NCBI GenBank assembly: GCA_035527455.1
Contig: DATLAN010000270.1
Span: forward strand, 1 to 5,264
Reading direction: 5' to 3'
DNA: 5,264 nt
Origin: DATLAN01 sp035527455
GTDB lineage: Bacteria > Planctomycetota > Planctomycetia > Pirellulales > Thermoguttaceae
The position numbers and the translations under genes are program-made. Every line of letters starts with the position of its first letter. The stretch's first letter is position 1. The notes below the pieces were generated by a model. The model ran no database searches. It was not told where the DNA came from and saw nothing but the letters and a program-made list of their open reading frames with translations. This document shows, piece after piece, positions 1 through 4,877 of the stretch.

Positions 1-198
1 ATGGACCACGGCTTCGTCGTAATCGTATGCACGCACAGCCGGGAGAAATCGGTCAGAGCTTGCGCCGGCACGATCGGCCCTCCATGGTTGGGGGTCTCGG
101 GAAACCTCCGGAAAACCGATATTCTACCAGCGTGCGGTCCACTGTAAAGCAGCGGACGGCGGCCGAGCGATCGGCGAGACGAATCGCTAAGACAATCA

Positions 199-211
199 GC
201 CCCGAAGGGGC
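199..211. repeat. Small perfect hairpin GCCCC-GAA-GGGGC
   Basis: GCCCC (199-203) and GGGGC (207-211) pair perfectly around a GAA loop. The flanks (AATCAG before, GAAATAG after) resemble a motif I recall as recurrent between planctomycete genes. That family assignment is from memory, not from a search. No T-run follows on either strand, so a classical terminator is unlikely. Confidence 0.4.
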
Positions 212-231
212 GAAATAGGACAGAAAATCGT

Positions 232-248
232 GGTGCGTTTCACGCACC
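232..248. repeat. Small perfect hairpin GGTGCGT-TTC-ACGCACC
   Basis: GGTGCGT (232-238) and ACGCACC (242-248) form a perfect 7-bp stem with a 3-nt TTC loop, followed by CTACGG. The word GGTGCGTTTCACGCACC is one I associate with dispersed intergenic palindromes of planctomycetes and other bacteria. It lies 20 bases to the right of the palindrome at 199-211. Confidence 0.45.
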
Positions 249-440
249 CTACGGATTGCAGAAAGGACGAGATTTGCGCAGACCCCTACGACGAAGCCGA
301 CGACGGAAAAAAGGCGGCCGACACAGGCCCGAGGCCCGTCGTGAAGCCTGCGCCGAACCGCCGATTGTGTTGATCAGGCCGACTTGGCTGCCGCCCTGTA
401 CTGGCGCTTTTTCTAACGCGGCACTTGGCCGCGGCCAAAC

Positions 441-456
441 GGCGGGCAAGCCCGCC
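441..456. repeat. Small perfect hairpin GGCGGGC-AA-GCCCGCC
   Basis: GGCGGGC (441-447) is followed, after AA, by its exact complement GCCCGCC (450-456). As RNA it would fold as a 6-bp GC stem with a CAAG loop. It lies about 90 bases past the stop of the minus-strand EF-hand gene and could assist termination there, but no U-tract follows. It has the same build as the other tight palindromes in the window. Confidence 0.45.
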
Positions 457-471
457 CGCTAAACGGTGTTT

Positions 472-520
472 TCACAACTTGTTGTGTCGAACATGCACAC
501 GCCGTGCGCAGAAGTTGTGA
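472..520. repeat. 9-bp inverted repeat with three CACAAC half-sites
   Basis: TCACAACTT (472-480) recurs in exact inverted form as AAGTTGTGA (512-520), separated by 31 bases. GTTGTG at 481-486 is a further inverted half-site, making CACAAC-TT-GTTGTG at 473-486. The DNA between also holds GCAC/GTGC arms (495-498, 504-507). The element sits 23-71 bases beyond the stop of the minus-strand EF-hand gene, so a 3'-end structure or terminator is possible, though no U-run follows. A protein-binding site or the ends of a tiny non-autonomous element are alternatives. Confidence 0.4.
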
Positions 521-542
521 CATAAGACTCTAAAGAAGCAGC

Positions 543-1097
543 CTACTTCTCAGACCGTTCGGGTCTGGGACCGCGGCGTTCTTCCATGGCTTTTCGTGCC
601 TCGGCCCGTTCCGCTTCGCTCAGTTTGCCGTCGCCGTCTTTGTCGAACTTCTTGAGAAACTCCGGCAAGGGGCGGTCGCCGCCAGGCCTCTCGCCGCCAC
701 GGCCGGCCTCGAAATCCTTCCGGGCAGCGGCCTTCTCTTCGTCGTTGAGCTTGCCGTCGCCGTCCTTGTCGAACTTCTTGAGGATTTCGGCCATGCGGGC
801 TTCTCGCGCTTTGGCCCTTTCCTCGTCGCTGAGCTTGCCGTCCTTGTCCGTGTCGTACTTCTTCAGGAATTCCGGCAACGGGCGGTCGCCATCGGGCCTC
901 TCGCTGCCACGGCGGGCCTCGAACTCCTTGCGGGCTTCCGCCCGCTCCGCCTCGCTGAGCTTGCCGTCCTTGTCTTTGTCGTACTTCTCCAGCAATTGCT
1001 TTCTGAAGTCCTCCGGGTTCGGGCGCTGGGCCGAAGCCGGCTGAGCGGCGAAAACACCCAACGCCAGCAGCACTGTACTTGCCGTCCACAATTTCAT
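543..1097 (-). CDS. Secreted four-EF-hand calcium-binding protein
   Basis: This 184-residue protein probably binds Ca2+ outside the cytoplasm; its partner and process are unknown. Residues 1-23 form a signal peptide: Lys at 2, a hydrophobic core around STVLLALGVFAA, and an ASA|Q cleavage site after residue 23. Four canonical 12-residue EF-hand loops follow at 40-51, 82-93, 110-121 and 152-163, each with Asp at positions 1, 3 and 5, Gly at 6 and Glu at 12 (for example DKDGDGKLSEAE). All ligand positions are intact. The loops are joined by charged helices rich in Glu, Arg, Lys and Ala and by a repeated RPxGDRPLPEFLKK linker. Loops 1-2 and 3-4 are copies of one 70-residue unit. I chose the ATG at 1097 because GAGGAGGT lies 7 bases upstream and the signal peptide starts there; an in-frame extension to 1175 adds 26 residues with no such support. 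The gene is monocistronic, divergent from the AOR gene. Similar short EF-hand proteins are common in planctomycetes. No residue identifies a catalytic role. Confidence 0.88.
   Translation of the reverse strand: MKLWTASTVLLALGVFAAQPASAQRPNPEDFRKQLLEKYDKDKDGKLSEAERAEARKEFEARRGSERPDGDRPLPEFLKKYDTDKDGKLSDEERAKAREARMAEILKKFDKDGDGKLNDEEKAAARKDFEAGRGGERPGGDRPLPEFLKKFDKDGDGKLSEAERAEARKAMEERRGPRPERSEK
561..980 (-). repeat. 210-bp tandem duplication inside the EF-hand gene
   Basis: Codons 40-109 (771-980) and 110-179 (561-770) are two copies of one 70-codon unit, each with two EF-hands and the RPxGDRPLPEFLKK linker. The duplication is visible in the DNA: GGCGGTCGCC followed by a related GGCCTC-rich stretch occurs at 671 and again at 881, exactly 210 bases apart. 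The first three loops of the array differ slightly from each other (DKDKDG, DTDKDG, DKDGDG), so the copies have diverged and the event is not very recent. Confidence 0.8.
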
Positions 1098-1104
1098 CGT
1101 CCAG

Positions 1105-1112
1105 ACCTCCTC
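1105..1112 (-). promoter_or_regulatory. Ribosome binding site of the EF-hand gene
   Basis: Read on the minus strand this is GAGGAGGT, a near-perfect Shine-Dalgarno match 7 bases before the ATG at 1097. It decides the start codon over the upstream in-frame ATG at 1175. Confidence 0.85.
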
Positions 1113-1133
1113 GTTGAGAAAAAGGGTTGTCCC

Positions 1134-1169
1134 GTCCACCGTTCGGGGGGATTTCGTGAGACGGTGGAC
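1134..1169 (-). promoter_or_regulatory. Leader hairpin upstream of the EF-hand gene
   Basis: GTCCACCGT (1134-1142) and ACGGTGGAC (1161-1169) are exact inverted repeats with an 18-base loop. In the minus-strand transcript the stem would form 5' of the ribosome binding site and be followed by GGGACAACCC and a CTTTTTC tract. That arrangement is compatible with an attenuator or an mRNA-stabilising stem, but the T-run is 10 bases from the stem, so a standard intrinsic terminator is not a good fit. It matches no riboswitch class I can recognise. Confidence 0.45.
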
Positions 1170-1177
1170 CTCCACAC

Positions 1178-1205
1178 AATAAAATATTCAACCCCGCCGA
1201 CGCAA
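1178..1205 (-). promoter_or_regulatory. Weak promoter candidate for the EF-hand gene
   Basis: On the minus strand TTGCGT (1200-1205) is followed after 16 bases by TTTATT (1178-1183), inside the only AT-rich patch of the intergenic region (AATAAAATATT). Both boxes are poor sigma-70 matches. The position, about 80 bases before the start codon and just upstream of the leader hairpin, is what makes it plausible. Confidence 0.25.
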
Positions 1206-1325
1206 ATCGGTTCCGGGAAAATGCCCCATTTCGGCCCATGACGGGCAAGTTTCGGCGAAGTCTGTCCGCCTTCGTCATCCCTCGTGCGGCGCAACCTCCC
1301 CCCTGGACCGGTTGCGATGGGCAGC

Positions 1326-1331
1326 TATATT
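1326..1331 (+). promoter_or_regulatory. Candidate -10 box for the AOR gene
   Basis: TATATT matches the -10 consensus in five of six positions and is the only AT-rich hexamer before the AOR gene. No good -35 is visible at the expected distance (CTGGAC at 1303-1308 is weak), so this may depend on an activator. It would give a leader of roughly 75 bases containing the 12-bp palindrome. The same TATATTC word occurs in the candidate promoter of the right-edge gene. Confidence 0.3.
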
Positions 1332-1370
1332 CAATACTCGCGACTCGACGCAGTTGCAGACTTCACACGG

Positions 1371-1382
1371 CGGTTCGAACCG
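1371..1382. promoter_or_regulatory. 12-bp perfect palindrome before the AOR gene
   Basis: CGGTTCGAACCG is a perfect 12-bp palindrome lying between the TATATT box and the AGAAGGAG ribosome binding site, ending 31 bases before the AOR start codon. A dimeric repressor bound here would block elongation. A chance palindrome of this length is possible in GC-rich DNA, so the regulatory reading is inference. Confidence 0.35.
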
Positions 1383-1397
1383 TCTTCCCTCCAGGCC

Positions 1398-1405
1398 AGA
1401 AGGAG
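1398..1405 (+). promoter_or_regulatory. Ribosome binding site of the AOR gene
   Basis: AGAAGGAG ends 8 bases before the ATG at 1414. It fixes the start at 1414 rather than at the next in-frame ATG (1432), where the conserved MGKILFVDLD segment begins, or at the in-frame TTG at 1312. Confidence 0.8.
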
Positions 1406-1413
1406 TCCACGGC

Positions 1414-3279
1414 ATGTCGGTACCCGGGACCATGGGAAAGATCCTCTTCGTCGATCTCGACACGCAAGAACTCTCGGTCGAGACGCCCAACGATCACCTC
1501 TACCTCGATTACCTTGGCGGCTACGGACTGGGGGCCTACTATCTCTACCGGCTCCAGAGACCGGGCGTCGATCCGCTGGGCCCCGAAAGCCACTTGGGGT
1601 TCTTCGCCGGCCTGCTGACCGGCACGCCCGGGGTCACCGCCAACCGATACGTCGTGGTCGCCAAGAGTCCGAAGACGGGCACGTTCGGCGACGCCAACTC
1701 CGGCGGCTCGTTCGGTCCGGCCATGAAGGCCGCCGGGTTCGACGGCGTGATTTTCAAGGGCATCAGCGCCAAGCCCGTGCTGCTGCTGCTCGAAAACGGC
1801 CGGGCCGAACTCCTCCCGGCCGACGACTGGTGGGGGCTGGATACGATCGAGGTTGAAGATCGGGCCCAGGAACTCTACGGCAAGAAGGCCCGATCGGCCA
1901 GCATCGGACCGGCAGGCGAACGCATGGACCTGCTGGCCTGCGTGATCAACGACAAGGGCCGCGCCGCCGGACGCGGCGGACTGGGCGCCGTGATGGGTTC
2001 CAAGAAGGTCAAGGCGGTCATCGCCGTCGGCGACGCCGAAATCCCCCTGGCCGATCCCGACGGTATGAAGGCGTCGATGAAGCAGCACCGCGAGTTCATG
2101 CAGGGCCATCCCTTCCACGACGCGCTGGTCCAATACGGCACGGCCGGCTTCATGGCCAGCAGCGCCGCCTCGTCCGACGCGCCGATCAAGAACTGGGCCG
2201 GCACGCCCGAGGATTACCCCGGCGCCGGCAAGATCAGCGACGACGCGGTCATCGCCATCCAGCGGCGCAAGTTCGGCTGCTGGCGGTGCCCGATCGCTTG
2301 CGGCGGCCATACCCAGGTCGAAACCGGCCCCTACAAGTCCGACACCCACAAGCCCGAGTACGAAACGCTGGCCGCCTTCGGCTCGATGTGCTTAAACGAC
2401 AACCTCGAATCGATCAACCTCTGCAACGAGTACTGCAACCGCTACGGGCTCGACACGATCAGCACCGGCTGCACGGTCACCTTCGCCATCGAGTGCTATG
2501 AAAACGGCCTGCTGAGCGGGGACGACACCGACGGGCTGGAGCTGACCTGGGGCAACCACGCGGCCATCGTCGAGGCCACCCGGCAGATCGCCCTGGGCGA
2601 GGGTTTCGGCGGCCGGGTGCTGGCCAACGGGGTGCAGGCGGCGGCCGAGCGGATCGGGGCGGCGTCCGAGCCGTTCGCCATCCACGTCCACGGCGAGGAG
2701 CTGCCCATGCACGACGCGCGGCTCAACCCGGGCATCGCCACCAGCTACAAGATGGACGCCACGCCCGGCCGGCACACCCAGATGAGCGCCTGGACGGTCG
2801 AGGCCCAGTTCGCCCCGCCGGGCCTGGCGCCGCCGATCGAGGACAAATACACCTACACCGGCAAGGGCAACGTCCATCGCATTGTCAGCGCCCATCACCA
2901 CGCCTCCAGCGCCGCCGGGCTGTGCATGTTCGCCTGGGCCAATCTCCAGCCCACCTGCCTGACCGATTCGCTGAAGCACACCACCGGCCAGGACTTCTCG
3001 CTGGAAGACGTCCAGGTGATCGGCGACCGGATCGCCGCGCTGCGGATGGCGTTCAACATCCGCGAGGGCGTGCGGAACGTCGATTTCAAGGTGCCCGACC
3101 GCATGATCGGGTCCCCGCCCTTGGCCAGCGGCCCGCTTGCCGGCGTGACCGTCGACCTCGACACGCAGGTCCGCGACTATCTCGAAGCCATGGGCTGGGA
3201 CCCCGAGTCGGGCGTGCCGACGAAAGAGACGTTGGAGCGGCTGGGGCTCGACTTCGTCGCCGCCGACCTGCACCCATAA
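1414..3279 (+). CDS. Aldehyde ferredoxin oxidoreductase family protein (W/Mo-bis-pterin, 4Fe-4S)
   Basis: Family members oxidise aldehydes to carboxylic acids, passing electrons to ferredoxin through a [4Fe-4S] cluster beside a tungsten or molybdenum bis-pterin; the substrate here is unknown. At 621 residues it is full length compared with about 605 for Pyrococcus furiosus AOR. The N-terminal AOR domain (about 8-208) carries ANRYVVVAKSP (Arg78), TFGDANSGGSFG (90-101) and RGGLGAVMGSKK (187-198), all pterin-contact regions. The C-terminal helical domain (about 215-618) carries the cluster ligands C289, C292 and C296 (CWRCPIAC) plus C504 (GLC), the PEYET motif (314-318), YGLD (344-347) and His454 in ATPGRHTQ, apparently equivalent to the catalytic-site His448 of P. 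furiosus. In that enzyme the DxxGLC motif supplies an Asp pterin contact; here the position is Ser499. There is no signal peptide, so the protein is cytoplasmic. It stands alone, without MoaD-like, ferredoxin or cofactor genes nearby. Other AOR subfamilies (YdhV-like, BamB-like) cannot be excluded; family membership is secure. Confidence 0.93.
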   Translation: MSVPGTMGKILFVDLDTQELSVETPNDHLYLDYLGGYGLGAYYLYRLQRPGVDPLGPESHLGFFAGLLTGTPGVTANRYVVVAKSPKTGTFGDANSGGSFGPAMKAAGFDGVIFKGISAKPVLLLLENGRAELLPADDWWGLDTIEVEDRAQELYGKKARSASIGPAGERMDLLACVINDKGRAAGRGGLGAVMGSKKVKAVIAVGDAEIPLADPDGMKASMKQHREFMQGHPFHDALVQYGTAGFMASSAASSDAPIKNWAGTPEDYPGAGKISDDAVIAIQRRKFGCWRCPIACGGHTQVETGPYKSDTHKPEYETLAAFGSMCLNDNLESINLCNEYCNRYGLDTISTGCTVTFAIECYENGLLSGDDTDGLELTWGNHAAIVEATRQIALGEGFGGRVLANGVQAAAERIGAASEPFAIHVHGEELPMHDARLNPGIATSYKMDATPGRHTQMSAWTVEAQFAPPGLAPPIEDKYTYTGKGNVHRIVSAHHHASSAAGLCMFAWANLQPTCLTDSLKHTTGQDFSLEDVQVIGDRIAALRMAFNIREGVRNVDFKVPDRMIGSPPLASGPLAGVTVDLDTQVRDYLEAMGWDPESGVPTKETLERLGLDFVAADLHP

Positions 3280-3280
3280 A

Positions 3281-3308
3281 TCCTTAGTGTCTCTTCGTGT
3301 CCTTCGTG
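3281..3308. repeat. Three 9-10-nt tandem repeats (CACGAAGGA type)
   Basis: On the minus strand the units are CACGAAGGA (3300-3308), CACGAAGAGA (3290-3299) and CACTAAGGA (3281-3289). They start two bases after the AOR stop codon. I recognise this as a widespread intergenic repeat of planctomycetes and some other phyla, often mis-called as short ORFs containing HEGHEE or TKDTK. Its function is not known to me. Confidence 0.6.
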
Positions 3309-3366
3309 GATACCCACTTTTTCTCGATTTCGATTTTCCCGGGCCAACAATTCGAATCCTTGCGTC

Positions 3367-3398
3367 ACCGGCCGCCGGTCGTCAGGGCGAGCCCTGAC
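3367..3398. terminator. Paired palindromes in the convergent gap (possible bidirectional terminator)
   Basis: ACCGGC-C-GCCGGT (3367-3379) abuts GTCAGGGC-GA-GCCCTGAC (3381-3398). Both are perfect. They lie between the converging stops of the AOR gene (3279) and the PEP-CTERM gene (3407), where a bidirectional transcription stop is expected. Neither side has a clear U-run, so termination is inferred from position and structure only. The second palindrome also fits the class of tight GC palindromes dispersed in this window. Confidence 0.4.
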
Positions 3399-3406
3399 CT
3401 ACGCGA

Positions 3407-4558
3407 CTACCGCCGTCGCCGTCGCCACCAGCCCACGGTGAGCCCGAGGGTGCCCGTGGCCAGCAGCAGCAGGATGAGGGTCGAGGGTTCGGGGACGACC
3501 GAACCACGCAGGTTGAGCGTGATCGTCTGGCACGAGCCCGAGCCGAGCCTGTCGGAGAAATTCAGGGCATAGCTCGCGGCGAAGTCCCCCGGTTCACTCG
3601 GGCACATCCACGCCGTAAAGGAGTGCGATTGGCCGGCGGCCAAGTCGGTAAAGGGCGACAGGCTCGCGGTGAGCGGGCCCGTATCGCCGCTTCCGACAAT
3701 GCTCAGCAGGTCGAGGTTCATGCTCCATTTCGGGTCGGCAAGGTTCCAAATCGCAAACGGCTCGCCTGGCACGGAATCGCCCGGGTTGACCGTTCCGAAA
3801 TCAATGTCGTGGACGAGCATCGGATCGCCGGCGAAGGACGCGACGGAGGGCGCGAGCATGGCCGCCCGTATCGTCGCGGCGGAGGCGTTTGTTGTAATCG
3901 GTATGATCCACGACGTGCCGTCGAACCACTTGCCCGTCAATACGCCCGTGCCCAAAACCTCGTCGTTGGCGAGAGTCAATCCGCCCGTTGTCCGGAAGTC
4001 GTAGCCGTGTAACGCCACGCTGCTGGTGTCGCGGGCGGACAGGTAGCCGGAAATGGTGCCGCCGGAGACGTGTACGCTGCTGGTGTGCTCGGCGTACAGG
4101 GTGTTGAAGGTGCCGCCGGAAACGTTCACGCTGCTGCTGCCGTAGGCCGTGAGACTGTCGAGGCTCGCGCCGGAGATGTTCACGCTGCTGTCGTTGTAGG
4201 CGTACAGGCCGCCGACGCTGCCGCCGGAGACGTTTACGTTGCTGGTCTCGTAGGCGTACAAGTCGTTGACGCGGCCGCTTGAAATGGCGATCCGGCCGGT
4301 ATTGTACACCCTCCCCGTGCCAACGGTCGTGCCGCCGTCGAGTCGCATCACCCGCAGCAGGGCCTCGTCGTTGACGTAGGCTGTTCCGATATACCCGCCC
4401 GCCAGAACATCTGCCGTGCTGGAGTCCCACAGTACGCCCGTCGTGTGGCCTGTGGCGACATTCAGGTGCTCCGTCCCTCTCAGGCCAAAGTCCGCCCGGG
4501 CCGTGCCTGCCAGTACCACCGCCACCGCCGCATTCAAGAACACGATCGACCTTCTCAT
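3407..4558 (-). CDS. PEP-CTERM sorting domain protein with 18-residue repeats
   Basis: This 383-residue exported protein is probably retained at the cell surface or released into extracellular matrix by the exosortase system. Residues 1-22 form a signal peptide (RR at 2-3, hydrophobic VAVVLAG, ARA|D cleavage). Residues 89-179 are five degenerate repeats of about 18 residues with the pattern SVNVSGGxxxxLYAYxxS, which suggests a beta-solenoid. Residues 194-235 (GTGVLTGKWFDGTSWIIPI) resemble segments that follow such repeats in planctomycete PEP-CTERM proteins. Residues 251-353 (IDFGTVNPGD ... LNLRG) look like an immunoglobulin-like beta-sandwich of the choice-of-anchor or ASH kind; this is inferred. 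The tail has PEP at 356-358, a helix of about 19 hydrophobic residues and WWRRRRR at 377-383, the canonical PEP-CTERM layout. No enzymatic motif is seen. The ATG at 4558 is chosen because the signal peptide begins there and a GGGGGTGG-type ribosome site precedes it; the longer frame to 4624 adds 22 basic residues that would bury the signal. No exosortase gene is in the window. Confidence 0.88.
   Translation of the reverse strand: MRRSIVFLNAAVAVVLAGTARADFGLRGTEHLNVATGHTTGVLWDSSTADVLAGGYIGTAYVNDEALLRVMRLDGGTTVGTGRVYNTGRIAISSGRVNDLYAYETSNVNVSGGSVGGLYAYNDSSVNISGASLDSLTAYGSSSVNVSGGTFNTLYAEHTSSVHVSGGTISGYLSARDTSSVALHGYDFRTTGGLTLANDEVLGTGVLTGKWFDGTSWIIPITTNASAATIRAAMLAPSVASFAGDPMLVHDIDFGTVNPGDSVPGEPFAIWNLADPKWSMNLDLLSIVGSGDTGPLTASLSPFTDLAAGQSHSFTAWMCPSEPGDFAASYALNFSDRLGSGSCQTITLNLRGSVVPEPSTLILLLLATGTLGLTVGWWRRRRR
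4022..4294 (-). repeat. Five ~54-bp coding repeats (18-residue units)
   Basis: Units cover residues 89-106, 107-124, 125-142, 143-160 and 161-179 of the PEP-CTERM protein. The central three are the most alike (NVNVSGGSVGGLYAYNDS, SVNISGASLDSLTAYGSS, SVNVSGGTFNTLYAEHTS). The last unit has one extra residue and a partial sixth (SVALHGYDF) follows. Alternating Val/Ile/Asn strands with GG turns point to a stacked beta-strand fold, which is a structural inference. Confidence 0.75.
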
Positions 4559-4563
4559 TTCGC

Positions 4564-4573
4564 CACCCCCTTC
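4564..4573 (-). promoter_or_regulatory. Ribosome binding site of the PEP-CTERM gene
   Basis: On the minus strand the bases read GAAGGGGGTG. The AAGG core ends 10 bases before the ATG at 4558 and the adjoining G-run gives closer alternative pairings. The site is acceptable rather than ideal; the signal peptide is the stronger reason for this start. Confidence 0.55.
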
Positions 4574-4648
4574 AAGATTGCGGGCGAAGCATCGCCCCCG
4601 GTGAAATCGGAAAAACCGACCCACGGCAGGTGAGCCAATTACAGAGTT

Positions 4649-4679
4649 GCATCCCGAGGCGATTATCGCGTCAGGATGC
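4649..4679. promoter_or_regulatory. 31-bp near-perfect dyad, operator- or hairpin-like
   Basis: The arms are GCATCC (4649-4654) with GGATGC (4674-4679) and GCGAT (4659-4663) with ATCGC (4665-4669), centred on T4664. Two further pairs lie between them, so 13 of 15 symmetric positions match. It sits about 90-120 bases upstream of the PEP-CTERM start, downstream of the TTGACA promoter candidate. It could be an operator for a dimeric regulator or a leader RNA hairpin. No known regulator box is recognised. Confidence 0.5.
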
Positions 4680-4734
4680 CCGTCGCTGCCTCATTAGGAG
4701 AGAGTGCAGTGATTGCCCCATGGAACTACCCCTT

Positions 4735-4763
4735 AGCTTACCGGAACACCCACCCTATGTCAA
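4735..4763 (-). promoter_or_regulatory. Promoter candidate for the PEP-CTERM gene
   Basis: On the minus strand a perfect TTGACA -35 box (4758-4763) is followed after 17 bases by TAAGCT (4735-4740), a 3-of-6 match to the -10 box. Transcription would start near 4728, giving a leader of about 170 bases that contains the 31-bp dyad. Confidence 0.4.
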
Positions 4764-4877
4764 CCGGTCGAAAAGTACCTCCCGTTTCGTATCCCAAGTA
4801 CCACGCCTTGCCCGTTTCCGAGGGCCGGGGGAAGCGATGCGGGCACTTTTTCTGACTGGACTCTGCAAATGGGTCCT

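Larger units (their letters stand above)
1..542. other. Gene-poor region with small palindromes
   Basis: No open frame here has a ribosome binding site, a recognisable motif and sensible codon use together. The stretch contains three tight perfect hairpins (199-211, 232-248, 441-456), a long-armed inverted repeat (472-520) and one frame open from 191 to a TGA at 371-373 whose end reads like protein (acidic DPYDEADD, then GPRPVVKP) but lacks a start. A minus-strand frame open from 123 to the left edge (ending ...RAYDYDEAVVH) could be the beginning of a gene lying mostly outside the window. It has no ATG and no ribosome binding site. I treat the region as the intergenic 3' side of the EF-hand gene. 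Confidence 0.6.
1098..1413. other. Divergent control region between EF-hand and AOR genes
   Basis: This 316-bp stretch separates two genes transcribed away from each other and holds no gene of its own. It contains the EF-hand leader hairpin (1134-1169), a weak minus-strand promoter candidate (1178-1205), a plus-strand TATATT box (1326-1331), a 12-bp palindrome (1371-1382) and both ribosome binding sites. The centre (1206-1310) shows a poor inverted pair GGCGAAG...CTTCGTC and nothing else I can name. Confidence 0.6.

Noticed and set aside
1..247. Small frames at 1-147 (plus), 27-218 (plus) and 53-247 (minus)
   Set aside because: Short, overlapping each other, no ribosome sites, and the last starts inside the GGTGCGT palindrome; such frames are typical artefacts of these repeats.
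586..1044. Plus-strand frame of 152 codons opposite the EF-hand gene, and the overlapping minus-strand frame at 550-1278
   Set aside because: They mirror the repetitive EF-hand coding sequence in the wrong frame (Ser/Leu/Pro- or Arg/Gln/Gly-rich periodic translations) and lack ribosome sites.
1372..1381. GGTTCGAACC resembles a tRNA T-arm, suggesting a tRNA or an integration site
   Set aside because: With a 7-base T-loop the stem fails at the second pair (G-G), and no acceptor, D or anticodon arm is found around it. The symmetric 12-bp palindrome is the better description.
1312..1413. In-frame 5' extension of the AOR gene from a TTG at 1312
   Set aside because: It would cross the -10 candidate and the palindrome, its translation has no family similarity, and AGAAGGAG is perfectly placed for 1414.
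1363..2349. Long minus-strand open frame (328 codons) opposite the AOR gene, and a second at 2392-3273
   Set aside because: Both lie antisense to the AOR gene, whose motifs are clear, and result from high G/C at its third codon positions. Their translations are low-complexity Gly/Ala/Arg/Val/Asp with no motif.
4022..4294. Regular ~54-bp repeats considered as a CRISPR array
   Set aside because: The period equals 18 codons of an intact reading frame, there are no exact repeats with unique spacers, and no cas gene is present.
4559..4624. Longer N-terminus for the PEP-CTERM protein (start at 4624)
   Set aside because: The added 22 residues are basic, come before a complete signal peptide, and have no better ribosome site.
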